DNA of 64,000 nt. It comes from Cadophora sp. MPI-SDFR-AT-0126. Taxonomy: Eukaryota > Ascomycota > Leotiomycetes > Helotiales > Ploettnerulaceae. The notes beneath the pieces are model-generated. The model did no database searches. It saw nothing but the letters and a program-made list of their open reading frames with translations, and was not told the DNA's origin. Both the position numbers and the translations under genes were made by a program. The stretch is taken from assembly GCA_020747065.1 (NCBI GenBank), contig JAGMVK010000021.1:1013941-1077940 (forward strand), in the 5' to 3' direction. Numbering within the stretch: the first letter of the stretch is position 1; each line of letters begins with the position of its first letter. This document shows, in pieces, positions 21,836 through 32,923 of the stretch.

Positions 21836-22798
21836 TCACACGCCAGGTCCAGTCCAGCGTTTCCCCTCCGGAAATTCAATGGTCGCATCCTCCATCATTA
21901 GCCCAACCCTCCACCTCCCAAACCCCGGCCACCAATTCTGATACCCCATCTCATCCCCTCCAACAGTCCCATTCCCATTTCCACCCAGCAACGCATCGTC
22001 CTCCGTCGCCTCTCCCCTCTTCAAATCCCACCACCCAAGAGAAGTCTTCCTCGACCACTCCAGCGGCATAACCTCGCACCACTGCTCCGTCCCGACCAGT
22101 TCCTTCGTCGACGAGTCCGTCCCATTTGGTAGAGGGGGCTGCACGAGCGTCAGGTCTAGACCGACGTACCTCGCTGCTGTTGTTGAGACGGGGAACGAGG
22201 GCGCGTAGGAGATTGGTTTGTACGTTGCTGAGAACAATGGAGATGGTGATCTCGTTCTTGTGGGGCCAGAGGTGCTGGTTTCTAAAGGCCAGACGGAGAT
22301 GTGGAGTGCGTTGTTGGCGAGAGGTTTGAATTCAAAGTCGGCGAGATGTTTGGGGATGTTCCAGTCTTGTCTTGTTACTTCTGTTCTGTTTCTCGTGACA
22401 GTGGAGAGGGGAAATGGCTCACTTTTTCGCCCATTCCAACATGTTGCCGCTTGACTGACATATATCCTCGTGACTCTCAAATTTCCCTTCTTCTCTTTCC
22501 TGACATTCCCGTCTTTATCCGTCACCTGAACCTCGTACTCGAATTTTCCAGGCACGAGAATGAATTCATCGTACGGACCAACGGGAGATTCGGAGTAGCG
22601 AATGATCTGAACCATTGCGAGACCACCCACGAGTTTGCCATCGGAAAATGTAGACGCGGCTTCTAGTGGGGAGTAGAGAAGGGATTTCTGGGATTGCAAG
22701 GCTTGTGCTGATGAGGGTGAGACGTAGAACATGAATGAATAGATGGTTCCTTTGAGGGTCCAGGGCGCCAGTGCGACGACCGGTGGCGTTGTTGCCAT
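21836..22798 (-). CDS. Acetoacetate-decarboxylase-like fungal protein
   Basis: Exons are 22798-22423 and 22365-21836 (301 aa). The intron is 57 nt without an in-frame stop, so the unspliced frame is open. Splicing restores NGRKNWNIPKHLADFEF, which is the conserved segment. Upstream, VQIIRYSESPVGPYDEFILVPG and RVTRIYVSQAATCWNGRK match the acetoacetate decarboxylase fold (PF06314-like), where a lysine forms a Schiff base with the keto acid. Fungal members of this fold are mostly uncharacterised, and I cannot assign the Schiff-base lysine with certainty. The C-terminal part (WPGFGRWRVGLMMED) closes the barrel. No signal peptide is apparent. Family assignment is from recalled motifs; the spliced frame is strong. 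Confidence 0.8.
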   Translation of the reverse strand: MATTPPVVALAPWTLKGTIYSFMFYVSPSSAQALQSQKSLLYSPLEAASTFSDGKLVGGLAMVQIIRYSESPVGPYDEFILVPGKFEYEVQVTDKDGNVRKEKKGNLRVTRIYVSQAATCWNGRKSEPFPLSTVTRNRTEVTRQDWNIPKHLADFEFKPLANNALHISVWPLETSTSGPTRTRSPSPLFSATYKPISYAPSFPVSTTAARYVGLDLTLVQPPLPNGTDSSTKELVGTEQWCEVMPLEWSRKTSLGWWDLKRGEATEDDALLGGNGNGTVGGDEMGYQNWWPGFGRWRVGLMMEDATIEFPEGKRWTGPGV

Positions 22799-23238
22799 GA
22801 TTGAGTCAAGTTAAATGTGTGAAGCTGTCGAGGTGGAGGGCGCCAAGTGTTTGGATTAAACGTCGAGAAAGCAGCTTCAAAGACATGTGTTGATCCGAAT
22901 TAATGTTGTTGCTGACGGTGACCCCTCATTCCGAGGTGACACGACAGGGGAGCGATGGGCGCGCGCTAATCCAGTGCTTGATGTGATGTGAGGGGTATTG
23001 ACATCTGCACCCCATGCGTTCGGAGACAAACCTGGAGCACAAGGTGCATACATGACATGGGAAAATTGCTGCATCTCGAATTGTGGGATTAAATGTTTCT
23101 TGTTTCTGTAGGCCGCGACAGATGCCTTTCATAACTGAGCCATATGTCTATGTCCAGTTCAAATGTCCCCAAAACACCCGACACCCCAACTCCCTCGCTG
23201 GCAATCACAAATATCCAGTCAAAAGATCTACTCAGAGC
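22799..23238. other. Intergenic region
   Basis: Promoter of the ADC-like gene and 3' flank of the membrane-protein gene. No gene or strong motif is seen. Confidence 0.4.
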
Positions 23239-24362
23239 TTACGATGACCGGGGAGGCAAACCAGGCAATTCCTTCACCGCTGTGCTGGGCGTTCCATCCA
23301 ATTCATGCACAACCGTAGGTCTCGCTTCCAACTCCCCGACTTTGATCTGCTGCTGACTGATCCCAGCCAGTCCGGTGGGCAGCTCATGAGGTATGTTATC
23401 CTTATAACCATTGACCGCGACTCGATCTGTCCCTTTGGCGCCGTAGTAATCCGTCAGCGTCTGTGGTGGCTGGCTGAGATATACCATCGGCGTGGGACTG
23501 TCGTTGTCCAACCGTATGTGTGAGCCGTATCGTGGATAGTTCGAATTGGGATTCAGTGAATGTGTTAAGAGTCGTTTATTCCGGTAGCGTATGGCCCACG
23601 CGATGATACCGGTCATGATCAGAGCTCCCAAAATGCTTCCGACAATTGCACCCGCTAAAACACCTGTGTTTGAAGATTTGGACTCGTTTGAAGAGTCGGA
23701 GAATATTCCTGTGGCGGACCCGGGTGTCGATGTGGAGGCTGCTGTACCTGTCGATGTGGATCTTGATCGTGGAGGCGGGGTTGTACTTGCGATTACTGCT
23801 GCGCCGAGAGCGAAACCTTCGTATGGGAATGCGAATGCTTGGTCTTTGGGGTTTGGTGCGACGAAAATTGAGGAGGCCTTCACGCTTGACTCATCGTATG
23901 AAGTTATCGTGATGAGCGAAGCAAATATATTGCTGAAGCATGTCCCGCCAAATGCTGGTCGATCTGAAGGCGGGTTGGCAGCTGGTGCGAATCCATCCCA
24001 ACCACTGTAGTGTAGACTGTCAGCACCAACAACTATCAGAAACGGATGGATCTATACCTTGGACAGCAGGCGATATAATTCGACGTGAAAGTTCCTTGAG
24101 TAGTATACCCCGCCGGACACACCAGAGGACTCATCGCAGCTTGCGATACCCCGCCTTTCTCCAGCAAAAAGCTTGATGCAAACTCTGGGGCGTAACAGGA
24201 AGTAATTGTAGTTCCAGGAACGGGAAGTGGGTGATTGAGCCATATTCTAAAGGCATCATTTTTCAACATCGTGAATCCGCCAATTGATTCTGCGCATTGT
24301 GTTGGTGCCACAAAAGTAGTTGTGATGGCGAAGGGGACATCTGATGGTACTGTAGTTGACAT
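23239..24362 (-). CDS. Single-pass membrane protein with Cys-rich ectodomain
   Basis: Exons are 24362-24058 and 24004-23239 (356 aa). The N-terminal region has scattered cysteines (TQCAESIGG, TSCYAPEF, LVCPAGYTT, YIACCP, GGTCFSN). A Ser/Thr-rich stalk follows (RSRSTSTGTAASTSTPG). One hydrophobic segment (GVLAGAIVGSILGALIMTGIIAWAI) is then followed by basic RYRNKR, which fixes a type-I-like topology with the C-terminus inside. The tail is proline- and tyrosine-containing (LSQPPQTLTDYYG) and ends with LPGLPPRSS. This layout is common among fungal cell-surface or wall-sensor-like proteins, but I do not recognise a named family. No cleaved signal peptide is obvious at the ATG chosen; an upstream start in the same frame (up to 24611) would add a hydrophobic stretch and cannot be excluded. 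Confidence 0.75.
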
Positions 24363-25004
24363 TGTTTTTATAGAATTAAATGACCAAGGTAAATATAGAA
24401 CAAGTCGGATCGTTAAGTTAAAGAGGCTTCCCAAGGTCAAATCCAAGCAATCGAGGATCTCATGATGTGTGAGGGGACGATGAAAACGTTCGCAGCTTTG
24501 CGCTGGCGAGGACATATGGGGGTCATCCTTCGTATTGACAAGACCTTGAAACACCATCAAGAGAAGAAGGATGCGAATCATATGATTGGAAGGATTGTGA
24601 CAATCGACCATGCAATGAAGGCAGGGGGGTGGCGTGGAACTCTATTTTGTGCCTTGGCTTGTGCCATCAACCTTGACACTTGAAAAAGCAAGCCTTGCTC
24701 AACTTTGAATTTTGATAAGAGCTACGAACGAGTACTGAAAGAAAAAGTAAATTTTGATTGGCACCTAAAGTGTCTTGGAATTGGCTTCAATTTGAGCACT
24801 CTGTTCGAGATGCAAATTATTCTCGAGATGCTGAAGACTTTGGGTCTTCAGTGTCCAGGGCAAACCTGGAACAATGCTCGTGTCACGTCCCAGAAAGCCG
24901 TCCATGCACAGATCCCGAGCTTGATCGCCAGCAAGCATTAGATCAAGTTCTATTTGGTGGCAGCTATGAACCGATATTTTCTTATCTGTTACGGACTCCA
25001 AACC
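24363..25004. other. Intergenic region
   Basis: Promoter of the membrane-protein gene and 3' flank of the GCIP-like gene. Short frames (24462-24683, 24705-24941) lack motifs. Confidence 0.4.
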
Positions 25005-26175
25005 TTATTCGGAGCCCACTTCTTTCTTCATAGCAAGCTGAAATTTTTGGACCTGTGAAGAGTCAGCCCCAGCTACCGCCTGATCACGATCAACTCACCC
25101 AAGCCGTAAACTCGTCTTCCTCGCCTTTCCAGTTCTTGTTCAAGTGGTGCAGGGCTGAAAAGCCTGCGAAGAAGCATTGATGCATCTTCTTATCGATCTC
25201 CTCCACATCCAACTCGTAGAAGGCACTGGCTAATTCATCAACAGTGTCTGGGATATCCTTCAAGACATCCAGCACTTTGTCCACACAACCAAGAACATTC
25301 CGAGTTCCGTTTGCCTCCTTCCCTGATGTAGGTGCCGGATCAGCAAGAGCTGATTTTGGGATTGTCTTTAAGCGTCTTTTGATCACTGCTTGGTACATCA
25401 GACTGAGGAGCCGTAGTCGCTTCAAAGAAGATTCCAGTCGGGGACGAATCTTTTCTGGATCCTCGCTGGGAATATGCCGCTGGTTGCCAAACATGTCATC
25501 CACTTCTGCTTGGGCATCGTCCTCAACATCACTCCCTATGTCCCCATCATCTCCCCCATCGGACTCCTCTTCCCCCCACTCCTGTAACTCCTCCAGCGCA
25601 TCCTTCAGAGTCGCCCTGTACTGTTCCGCCTTTCTGACAACCAATCCGGCAATGCCCAATTTCTTTAGTTCAATCACCGCATCACAAGCTTGCCAAACAG
25701 TTCCTGTCATGGCCAGGCTGCCCTTGCCCTTCGTTGAACCCGTCCCATTCTTCGCATCATCGCTCAAGATCTTGCCATCTAGAGGTATAGCGTTGACCAA
25801 TGTCCCAAACTCCGCCAGAACTCTGCCAGCCTGATACTTCAACTCCTCGCTCATTGCCTTGGTGTATGCAGTGGCATCGCATAGCTCAACCGCCGAAGCA
25901 AGTCCTGGGAGAGGACCGCTGACCAACTCTCGCAGAACCGTAGTGATGGCAGATGCCGTGAATGGCTTGTTGATTATCAGGAGAGAGAGTTTCGTGGAGT
26001 GCGCGCGAATGAGGGAGGCTGCATCGTGGGCGAGGTCGAGGGCATTTACTTGTGTCTGGGTTGAATCATGCGTCGGGGCATGTGTTTGCAGCTGGGAGAG
26101 GAGAGTCTGCGTCGTAGTAACAGTCGACTTGAGGATTTCTAGATCTTCTCCAGCTTTGCTACCGGATTTGGCCAT
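25005..26175 (-). CDS. GCIP/CCNDBP1-like (cyclin-D1-binding protein 1) homologue
   Basis: Exons are 26175-25099 and 25052-25005 (374 aa). The last exon codes for 15 residues (VQKFQLAMKKEVGSE); without splicing the frame would end at once after FTAW. The protein is helical: LQTHAPTHDSTQTQVNALDL near the start, then LREL and PGLASAVELCDA, then VWQACDAVIELKKLG. An acidic linker (EEESDGGDDGDIGSDVEDD) follows, then GYLKRL-type helices and KDIPDTVDELASAFYELD. This architecture matches the Grap2/cyclin-D-interacting domain (PF13324). The human protein binds D-type cyclins and Grap2; the fungal role is unknown. The opposite strand is also open over much of the gene and is ignored. Assignment is from recalled motifs and helical layout. 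Confidence 0.82.
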
Positions 26176-26809
26176 TTTGAGGTTGTAGATAGTTGGATCT
26201 CGTCTGGGCGTTGACAGCGTCGTGGTGTTGTTTGGATTTGTTGTGCGGGGAGAAAATAAAACTCGAGACGGCGGAATTTGCCCCGCATTGATTCAGGCAC
26301 GTCTCGCGACCACTTCACGCGACTTCAATATCAACATCAACATCGAGAAGACATCGACATCGACAGCATCAAGATTGACTATTTCGGCCATGGACTAGTT
26401 CTGGAATTGCTTGTCGTGAAGGATACAATTGCTAGACATGCTAGACATGCGATCATCTTGTCTCTGCTTAAAACAAAGCCGATGGAGCCGATCTTCGATC
26501 CATTGGGAAAGGACGTGCAAATTTGGCGAAGGATGAAAAGTAAAACTTCACTAAGAAAGAGTGGAAGCACCGCGCTACTTGGGTTGTAGTAAGTATGACG
26601 GTAGAAGGTTGGGTCCTCGTTGAAGTGAAAGGTTAAGACGAAACGTGGTACCCAAGTCAGGATGTTTGATTTTATACTACAGTACTGAACTATCTGCCAC
26701 TAAGTATACTTGACAGTCATTCCATCGATAAACTTATTACATATGCTTGCAGCTTGGTGCTTCAGCCATCGCTTTGACCGTATCTACAACGTTTATCCGT
26801 TAAAGTACC
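26176..26809. other. Intergenic region
   Basis: Promoter of the GCIP-like gene and 3' flank of the cupin gene. A CATCGACATCGACA-type repeat occurs near 26340-26365. No gene is supported. Confidence 0.4.
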
Positions 26810-27621
26810 TTACGAGCCGCCTTTCTTACAAGCAGCAAGACACTCCGCCGAACCAAGAATACTCCCAGTGCCAACTGGTGGAATCCCGCCAGCGACGCCA
26901 GACATGTTCATTGCTGCAAAGGAGTCGCCGCCGCCATATGCCGCCTTGACCATATCATCCGGGAACATATACAGATTGTTCAACAAGTTCAGTGTTCCTT
27001 GGTCTTCAGAGTTGAGGGCGGAAACGAGAGTTGCATTTGTGCATCCTAAGCAGCAGTCAGCCTAATTCGACACTGGCGAGCGATTGACAGAAGAGACAGA
27101 GCACCATACCAGTATTCTGCATCGTGTGCAAGCTTCCTTGCGGGAAAATAGTCATTTTTCCTGGAGTCAGGGTCTGCTTGACGAGTCTGGCTCCATTTTC
27201 CTCCACCATGTACGTGTTTGTTGTTCCTTCTATGGCGACCACGAGATTTGTTGCCCTTGGGTGCATGTGAGGGGGAAGCATGGCACAAGGCCCGAGATTC
27301 AACATGGCCATAGTCATGCCCATTGTTGTGAGGGCTGGGAAGGTTGCCTAGCAAGCGTCAGAAGCAGGTAAAAGAGCAATATTTCCGTTCATGTCGTGAA
27401 ACTCTTACAGCATTCGCGTTGACTACAGATCCAGGACTGTATGTGTAGCCCTTCTGGGCATTGAAGTCGAAGAGCCAGTCGGAGTCGGATGCGAGAAGCT
27501 TCAAACGGTCGAGTTGCGTTGCAGATCCCTTGAGTGATGCGACTAGTTGAGGGTCGACAGTTGTGTCAACAGCATTAGCTGCCGCTGTCAAAAGGAAGAC
27601 GATAGTCGATAGTGCGAGCAT
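26810..27621 (-). CDS. Secreted germin/spherulin-like cupin
   Basis: Exons are 27621-27409, 27347-27110 and 27045-26810 (228 aa). Residues 1-17 are a signal peptide (LSTIVFLLTAAANA). The mature part has the germin-type opening (DPQLVASLKGSATQLDRLKLL), then LGPCAMLPPHMHPRATNLVVAIEG. This gives the first cupin motif (HxH...E); FPQGSLHTMQNTG supplies the second with its histidine. The motifs bind a divalent metal in the beta barrel. The C-terminal exon has GCTNATLVSALNSEDQG and ends with CLAACKKGGS. Related fungal proteins include spherulin-like stress proteins secreted on starvation. A TATAAA box lies at 27766-27771 (minus-strand sense), about 145 bp upstream, inside AAAAAGGGGTATAAA. That box overlaps an AGGGG stress-element-like motif. 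Confidence 0.9.
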
Positions 27622-28555
27622 ATTGTCAAGCTTATCAACACCTAGCGGAGAAATCTGGAGATTGGTTCCAAAGAGAGGGTGAAGTATTTGTGAAGGGGAA
27701 CGACAGTGTAGAAGAGTATTGAGCGAGGGCATCCAGCTCTCAATTGATGCCAGCGAAGCCCAACATTTATACCCCTTTTTCCTCGCTTGGAATTCCCCAC
27801 GACCAAAACCAAGGAAGTCAAACAAGGAACTTGAGGCACAGCACTGCAAATGCATTCTCAGCCTTCTGACTACTTGTGCTTACTCTAGATTTGCGGGTGA
27901 ATAGAGTATTAGGCTTCGCCGATGAAGTGGAAGGATTTTGTCCACATCCACGATCTCACGATGACTGGCTGGACCGTATGGCCTGCAGGAAAGGCAGATT
28001 AGCGACATTCGCTACCGACTTTTATTCGCCCAGCTTCGCCGCATCAGCACTGAAAATAGATTTAGGGAACGCCATCAACAAACTTTTCGTGCCCTAATAA
28101 TGTAATGCATGGAATGCCATTCAACAAAACCCCCAACCATGTGAAGGCCAAAGATATCCAGTGGCTGGGAGGTGATGACTCGAGGATTGAATGACACTAT
28201 GTACAACGTGGACGATTGTGACCCGCAGACTTTGCAGCGATGGAAAGGACGCAAGGTCTCGAGATTCGCGAGTCACATCAAGGGTACAAAATGCATCATC
28301 GATTATCATCATTTATGCAATTTACATTTTGGCATCTTGGAATTCGATCGAGCCGCCCACTGACTTCTTGGCCCTCGGCCCCCGCCCGTGTTATCCTTGG
28401 CGATCTGGAATAACAACCTCTACCTTCCCTTGGTTTACATCACCGCCGAAATCCAACGAGGCCCTTCGAGACAAACAAAATTAATCGCCATTCGAAGTTG
28501 CAAACTTGACATTACAAAATTCAGTCAGGCCGCTACTCCTCGTCGCACATCCATT
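27622..28555. other. Intergenic region
   Basis: This holds the promoter of the cupin gene and the 3' flank of the GST gene. The TATA element is listed separately. No gene is supported in the rest. Confidence 0.4.
27766..27771 (-). promoter_or_regulatory. TATA box with AGGGG stress-like element of the cupin gene
   Basis: On the minus strand the sequence reads AAAAAGGGGTATAAATG, placing TATAAA about 145 bp before the cupin ATG. AGGGG is the core of the fungal stress-response element. The motif is seen; regulation by stress is inferred. Confidence 0.45.
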
Positions 28556-29697
28556 CTACAATGGCAACATGTTCACCGCTGGCCCGATTGGAGTATGTTG
28601 CTTTCTTGGTGTATGCGCATATCCACTCTTGATCTGTCGCATCTATCAGCACAAGTCTTTCAAACTGGTCAAAAGAACAAAACTACTCACCGCATCGAAA
28701 TTGGTACTCTTCTTAAACGCCCCCTTCGTCTCATCACTCTCATCCCAGTACAATCTCATCAGCCACCGCTGAATATGCGGGTAATCATGCCGGATCATCT
28801 TCAGATTACACATAAATAGTGTGTGGTACGCAACATCGAATCTGGCAATAGTTGGATACAATCTGATATCTGCATCTGTGAGTTGATCGCCGAACAGATA
28901 TCTCCCCTTGCTCTTGGCGAGGATCTCTTCAACTCGGTCGAGCGACTTGAACAGCGCGATGACGTTCGTTTCATACCCCTCTTGAGTGTCGGCGAACCCA
29001 GACTTGTACACTCCATTGTTAATGGTATTGTAAATCCAGTCGTTCATCTCGTCAATCTCTGCTCTCAAACCAGCAGGGAGAAGTCCTCCATTCGATTTCG
29101 AACTCTCTCTCAAGTGTGGTGGGAGGAGCGAATCAAACTCCGAGTAGAACATGCGGATTATCTCGGACGATTCGTTCGAGACGATGGTCCCGCTCTTCTT
29201 ATCCCAGAGGACCGGGACGGTGAAGCGTGCTGAGTAGCCAGGCTCGGCTTTGAAGTATAGCTGCGAGAGACGGGTGAATCCATACAGAGGATCGACGGGA
29301 TCGGTGCCATCGCGGCCAGTGAAGGACCTGATTCTATTAGCTGAGATGTGTTGCAGATGGGGGATTTAAACTTGCCATCCTTCTGGGAAGAGTTCCCAGT
29401 CCAAGACAACGATTTGAATGATCTCCTCAAGTCCTTTTAAGGTTCGCACCAGATTGGCGCGAGACGCCCAAGGACATCCGAGATTAATATACAGGACCTT
29501 TGTTCATGTTAGATGAACCTCCTTTTTAGAGTTGTTGATTATTCGCTTACATAGCGATCTTTTTCTGGGGGAAATTGGGCTCCGGGTTCTGATGAGATCC
29601 ACGATCTGAATGATGAAACCTGCCGTTTGAAAGTCCCATTCTCTTGCTCGAATTTGTAGATGTCTGCTTTTTTTCTTCCTCCCGGGTTTTCGGCCAT
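28556..29697 (-). CDS. Omega-type glutathione S-transferase / glutathionyl-hydroquinone reductase
   Basis: Exons are 29697-29551, 29497-29376, 29327-28691 and 28633-28556 (327 aa). The catalytic-cysteine motif is [13 protein letters not shown] (about residues 52-64). [26 protein letters not shown] gives the glutathione-binding part of the thioredoxin fold. The C-terminal helical domain has [27 protein letters not shown] and [11 protein letters not shown]. These mark the ECM4/GTO family, which reduces glutathionyl-hydroquinones and other glutathione adducts through a cysteine. The second intron (29328-29375) uses a GC donor (GCAAGT), the only one that keeps TGG-TCC in frame. The last exon ([18 protein letters not shown]) is short and precedes the stop at 28556. 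Likely cytosolic or mitochondrial; no clear signal. Confidence 0.9.
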
Positions 29698-30401
29698 GAC
29701 TGGCAACTTTTTTGTACGATCTTGCTATCGAGCGCTTTGCTGGAAACTACAGTGCAAACAAATTTGTTGCCTGAATGCCACGAGGGTTTTTGAATATGTT
29801 AATTGCAACTGTAAGGCTTCCAAATGCATCGAGTGAGAGGCACTTTATGTCGTGATGCTGGTCCAATCGGACCTTAGCGATCAGCGGAGGCCGTGGGGTT
29901 GTAAGTAAGCAAGTCCAAAATCTTAGATTTTGATTAACAATGGAAGTGAGCAGGCTTATATCATCACTAGACTACACTCTTACTTGCAGCCAAAGACAGC
30001 AGTACGTCTCTCCTGGGAGTGTCCATGGTGGCGTGAGGATGCGCAGATTGATGTTGAGTGTCACGTGCGCAGACCCGATTCTTCAAATTCCGTTTTGAAC
30101 CCAAAAATGGTCTCCCTGATAAGCATTTCATAATTAATTTCCCCTCTGAAGCTTTCAGGTTCAACTCAGAGCAAGAAATCTGGAGACTGACAAGTCGATA
30201 CGAGCAGATCAATTTTTGCATCTGAACTTAAGAAACAAGGAAAAGATTGCTTCGATCGGGTCCGCGGCAAAAGTTGCAGATCGTGTACCTCAATACATGG
30301 CATTGTCATCGGGCCGTCATAGAGACAATTTTACCAAATTGAGCATTTATGGGGAGCTGCTGGCATTGGGATGGTCCTGCATCGAATCGTACAAGGAATC
30401 G
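29698..30401. other. Intergenic region
   Basis: Promoter of the GST gene and 3' flank of the carboxylesterase gene. No gene is supported. Confidence 0.4.
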
Positions 30402-32014
30402 TCATAGCTTTGGGGCTGGCGTAAAGATCCTCCGGTTCTTGTCCACCTTTGTCGCCACCTCCCACAGGGCAAGTTTTTTATCCCAGACTTCATCCCTAGA
30501 TGCCTCGATCTGCCCTTGCGCCGTAATATACCGAACCTCATTGAGAGACGTTGTCCCCCAATTAACTTCGCCCCCGTTGATGAAAGAAGCGACAGGTCTG
30601 AGAAACTCCTTGATCAAGATCTTCTCGTCTGCCGTAAGACTGTCACCGTTACCGAAAAGCCAAATGGCGAGATCTGTACCATGTGTCGCGCCCACTTCCT
30701 TCGGTAGGCGTTTGTCGACACTTTGCGTTCTCCAATCTATTCTGTATCGATGGATATGCGATAGGGGGAGTGTTGTTGCAATGCTCTTGACGAAACCTCT
30801 CATAGTGGAATGGATCTGCATGTCGGCGTAAACTTTTCCGAATATGTCTTTCCAGTCCACCTTGGTAGAAGCTGAATCTGATGGGGAGAGTTTGAATGGT
30901 TTGCATATAGCAAGTGCGACATCTCGTGGGTAATCCCAGCTAAGCCTCTCAACAAGGTCTTCATAGGATTGTGGTGGATAGACATGCTTGTAGACATGGT
31001 GTTCTTGTGTCAGGTCACCAATAACAGTCTGGATGCCGAGGTCTTTCATTCGCTTTCCAAATGCGCCACTGTATATGTCTTCGAAGAGGGCTTTCGAAAG
31101 GAAGCTTCCATCAGAAATGGGGCGGAAGAACTTCTGTCCCATGTCCCCGACGGCATCGATCAGCTCCTCTGTGGTTTTTCTTCGCAGTGCGTCTGACTTT
31201 TGTGAAGCTGTCCAAGAGTGGGGAATTCCTAAAACATGAATGAGATCCTCGTACTGTTGCTGGACTTCCGAAATGTCTTTGGGCTGGACACCACATCCAT
31301 TGGACCACTGGAAAACGCGGCGTATGATTTGTGTGCTGGCCCTTGGACTGATATCGTATGCAAGCTGATGAAATGTCGCATATGCACCAGCCGAAAGGCC
31401 ACCAACCGTGATGTTCTTAGGATTGCCACCAAAATGGGCAATGATATCATAAGTCCATTCTAAAGCAAGCCGCAAGTCCCAGAACCCAAAGTTGGAATCT
31501 TCACTGATCTCTTTGGATGCGAGGAAGCCGAAAACGCCAAGGCGGTATCCTGGAGATACAATGATACACTTGACATCGGTCTCGCTGAGAAGGGCGGAGG
31601 GGTCATCGTAATTGTTGGAGCCGAATTGAAGAAAACCACCATCTATTGCGGATGAGCATTTCGCCTGAAACGACCGTAGGGGCGCTTACGAATATAGAAA
31701 AGAACCGGCCAGCCATTTGGCGGTGGACTGCCCAAAGGAACCCAAATGTTTGATTGCAGGCAGTCCTCATCGTGTTCTGCGGATTGTCGACCGAAAATAC
31801 GAAGCTGTGGACAGATCGAACTTGGTTTGGTGTAGCTTGACGAGCCGTAGAGAAAGCTTTCAGGAAGAGCCTCTGGTTTCATCCACCTTCGTTCTGCAAC
31901 TGGGGGCCGAGCATAGGGAACACGAGAGAATCGGTAGCATCTGAGCTCCTTGGTGTCAGGGTCTGAAATTCTCGTGCCTTGGAGGGATCCATGATCAGGA
32001 ATCGAAATCTTCAT
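30402..32014 (-). CDS. Type-B carboxylesterase
   Basis: Exons are 32014-31690 and 31642-30402 (521 aa). The alpha/beta-hydrolase signature is complete: GTRISDPDTKELRCYRFSRVPYA near the start, EDCLQSNIWVP (type-B signature 2), YIHGGFLQFGS at the oxyanion-hole strand (created by splicing), and the nucleophile elbow VGGLSAGAYATF with the catalytic serine at about residue 192. A later GATHGTDLAIWLFGNGD holds the histidine. The acidic triad member is probably in QTVIGD or a nearby segment. No signal peptide is present at the chosen ATG, which suggests a cytosolic enzyme. A further upstream ATG at about 32091 could add a small exon, but its junction does not keep frame. The substrate is unknown; esters and amides are the usual range. 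Confidence 0.88.
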
Positions 32015-32923
32015 TGTGAGTGACAATCGAAGGCTCCTATTCGAATGTACTGCCTAACTTACATAACATGCAACGAGGCATCAGACATTGTCGTCTATTG
32101 CTGTCAGCGTGTGAAGTTGAAAGTTGCAGTAAAGTTTGGGACATGGAAATAAGGGGGCGGGATTCTCAAGTGGGGCTGGAATAGCGTGATGTTCACCCCC
32201 GCCTGCCCCCGCACTATTAAGCGGGACTTGAATGTACCTTGAACCGGCGAACATGCGGTCTTACCTGGAATTAAGGCGACGGTAGGGTAGCTGGTACTTG
32301 TATGAAGTCCCCTGCTTAACCGAAGCCTAGTCGATAGACCGGCATTCGAGAAGCGACACGTATTCACATAAATCTTCCAGATTGTACGATGAGAATAGGC
32401 TAGAGAAAAGGGAGTACAAGGTAAGTCTTTGTAAATTCAGTGGTGAAAGGACACATTTTAAGTCACCGGAATCAGAGTATTAATCATAGCAGACCAGCTC
32501 TCTTGCATACTATACTCCTCGGCGGTCAAAAGAAGAATCTCCAGGCTAAGCTCAAGAAGATTCACTTGTCATTGAAAAATGATGTAACTCACACTTCTAG
32601 CGTGTAGTATTTATATCGCACTAAGAGCTGTCCTTTCAGCGATATTGTGGACTAATGGTTCAAAATGACATTCAACACCGCGGAAGCAACGATGATTGCG
32701 CAAACATCCATATCACAAAATATACTTATATCAAGCCTCCCACATTTCCCCCCACTTCATCAAAACATATGTATACAATCAGAGCCCCATCTCTCCCTCA
32801 ACTCCAATGTCGATTGGCTATCTAAGCGACTCGTAGGCGCTGCATGCACTGCTTCGGACTCAACAGCGACCTCCTCCACGATCTCCTCTGCTACTCGGAG
32901 TACCCATCGTCTCCAGATCGGCA
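32015..32923. promoter_or_regulatory. Divergent promoter region between carboxylesterase and HET gene
   Basis: Two start codons face away from each other across this 909-bp region, so both promoters are here. The plus-strand frame 32665-32955 and other short frames have no recognised motif. No operator is identified. Confidence 0.45.

Noticed and set aside
25244..26188. Plus-strand frames of 196 and 109 codons
   Set aside because: Antisense to the GCIP-like gene; serine-rich composition is typical of such shadows.
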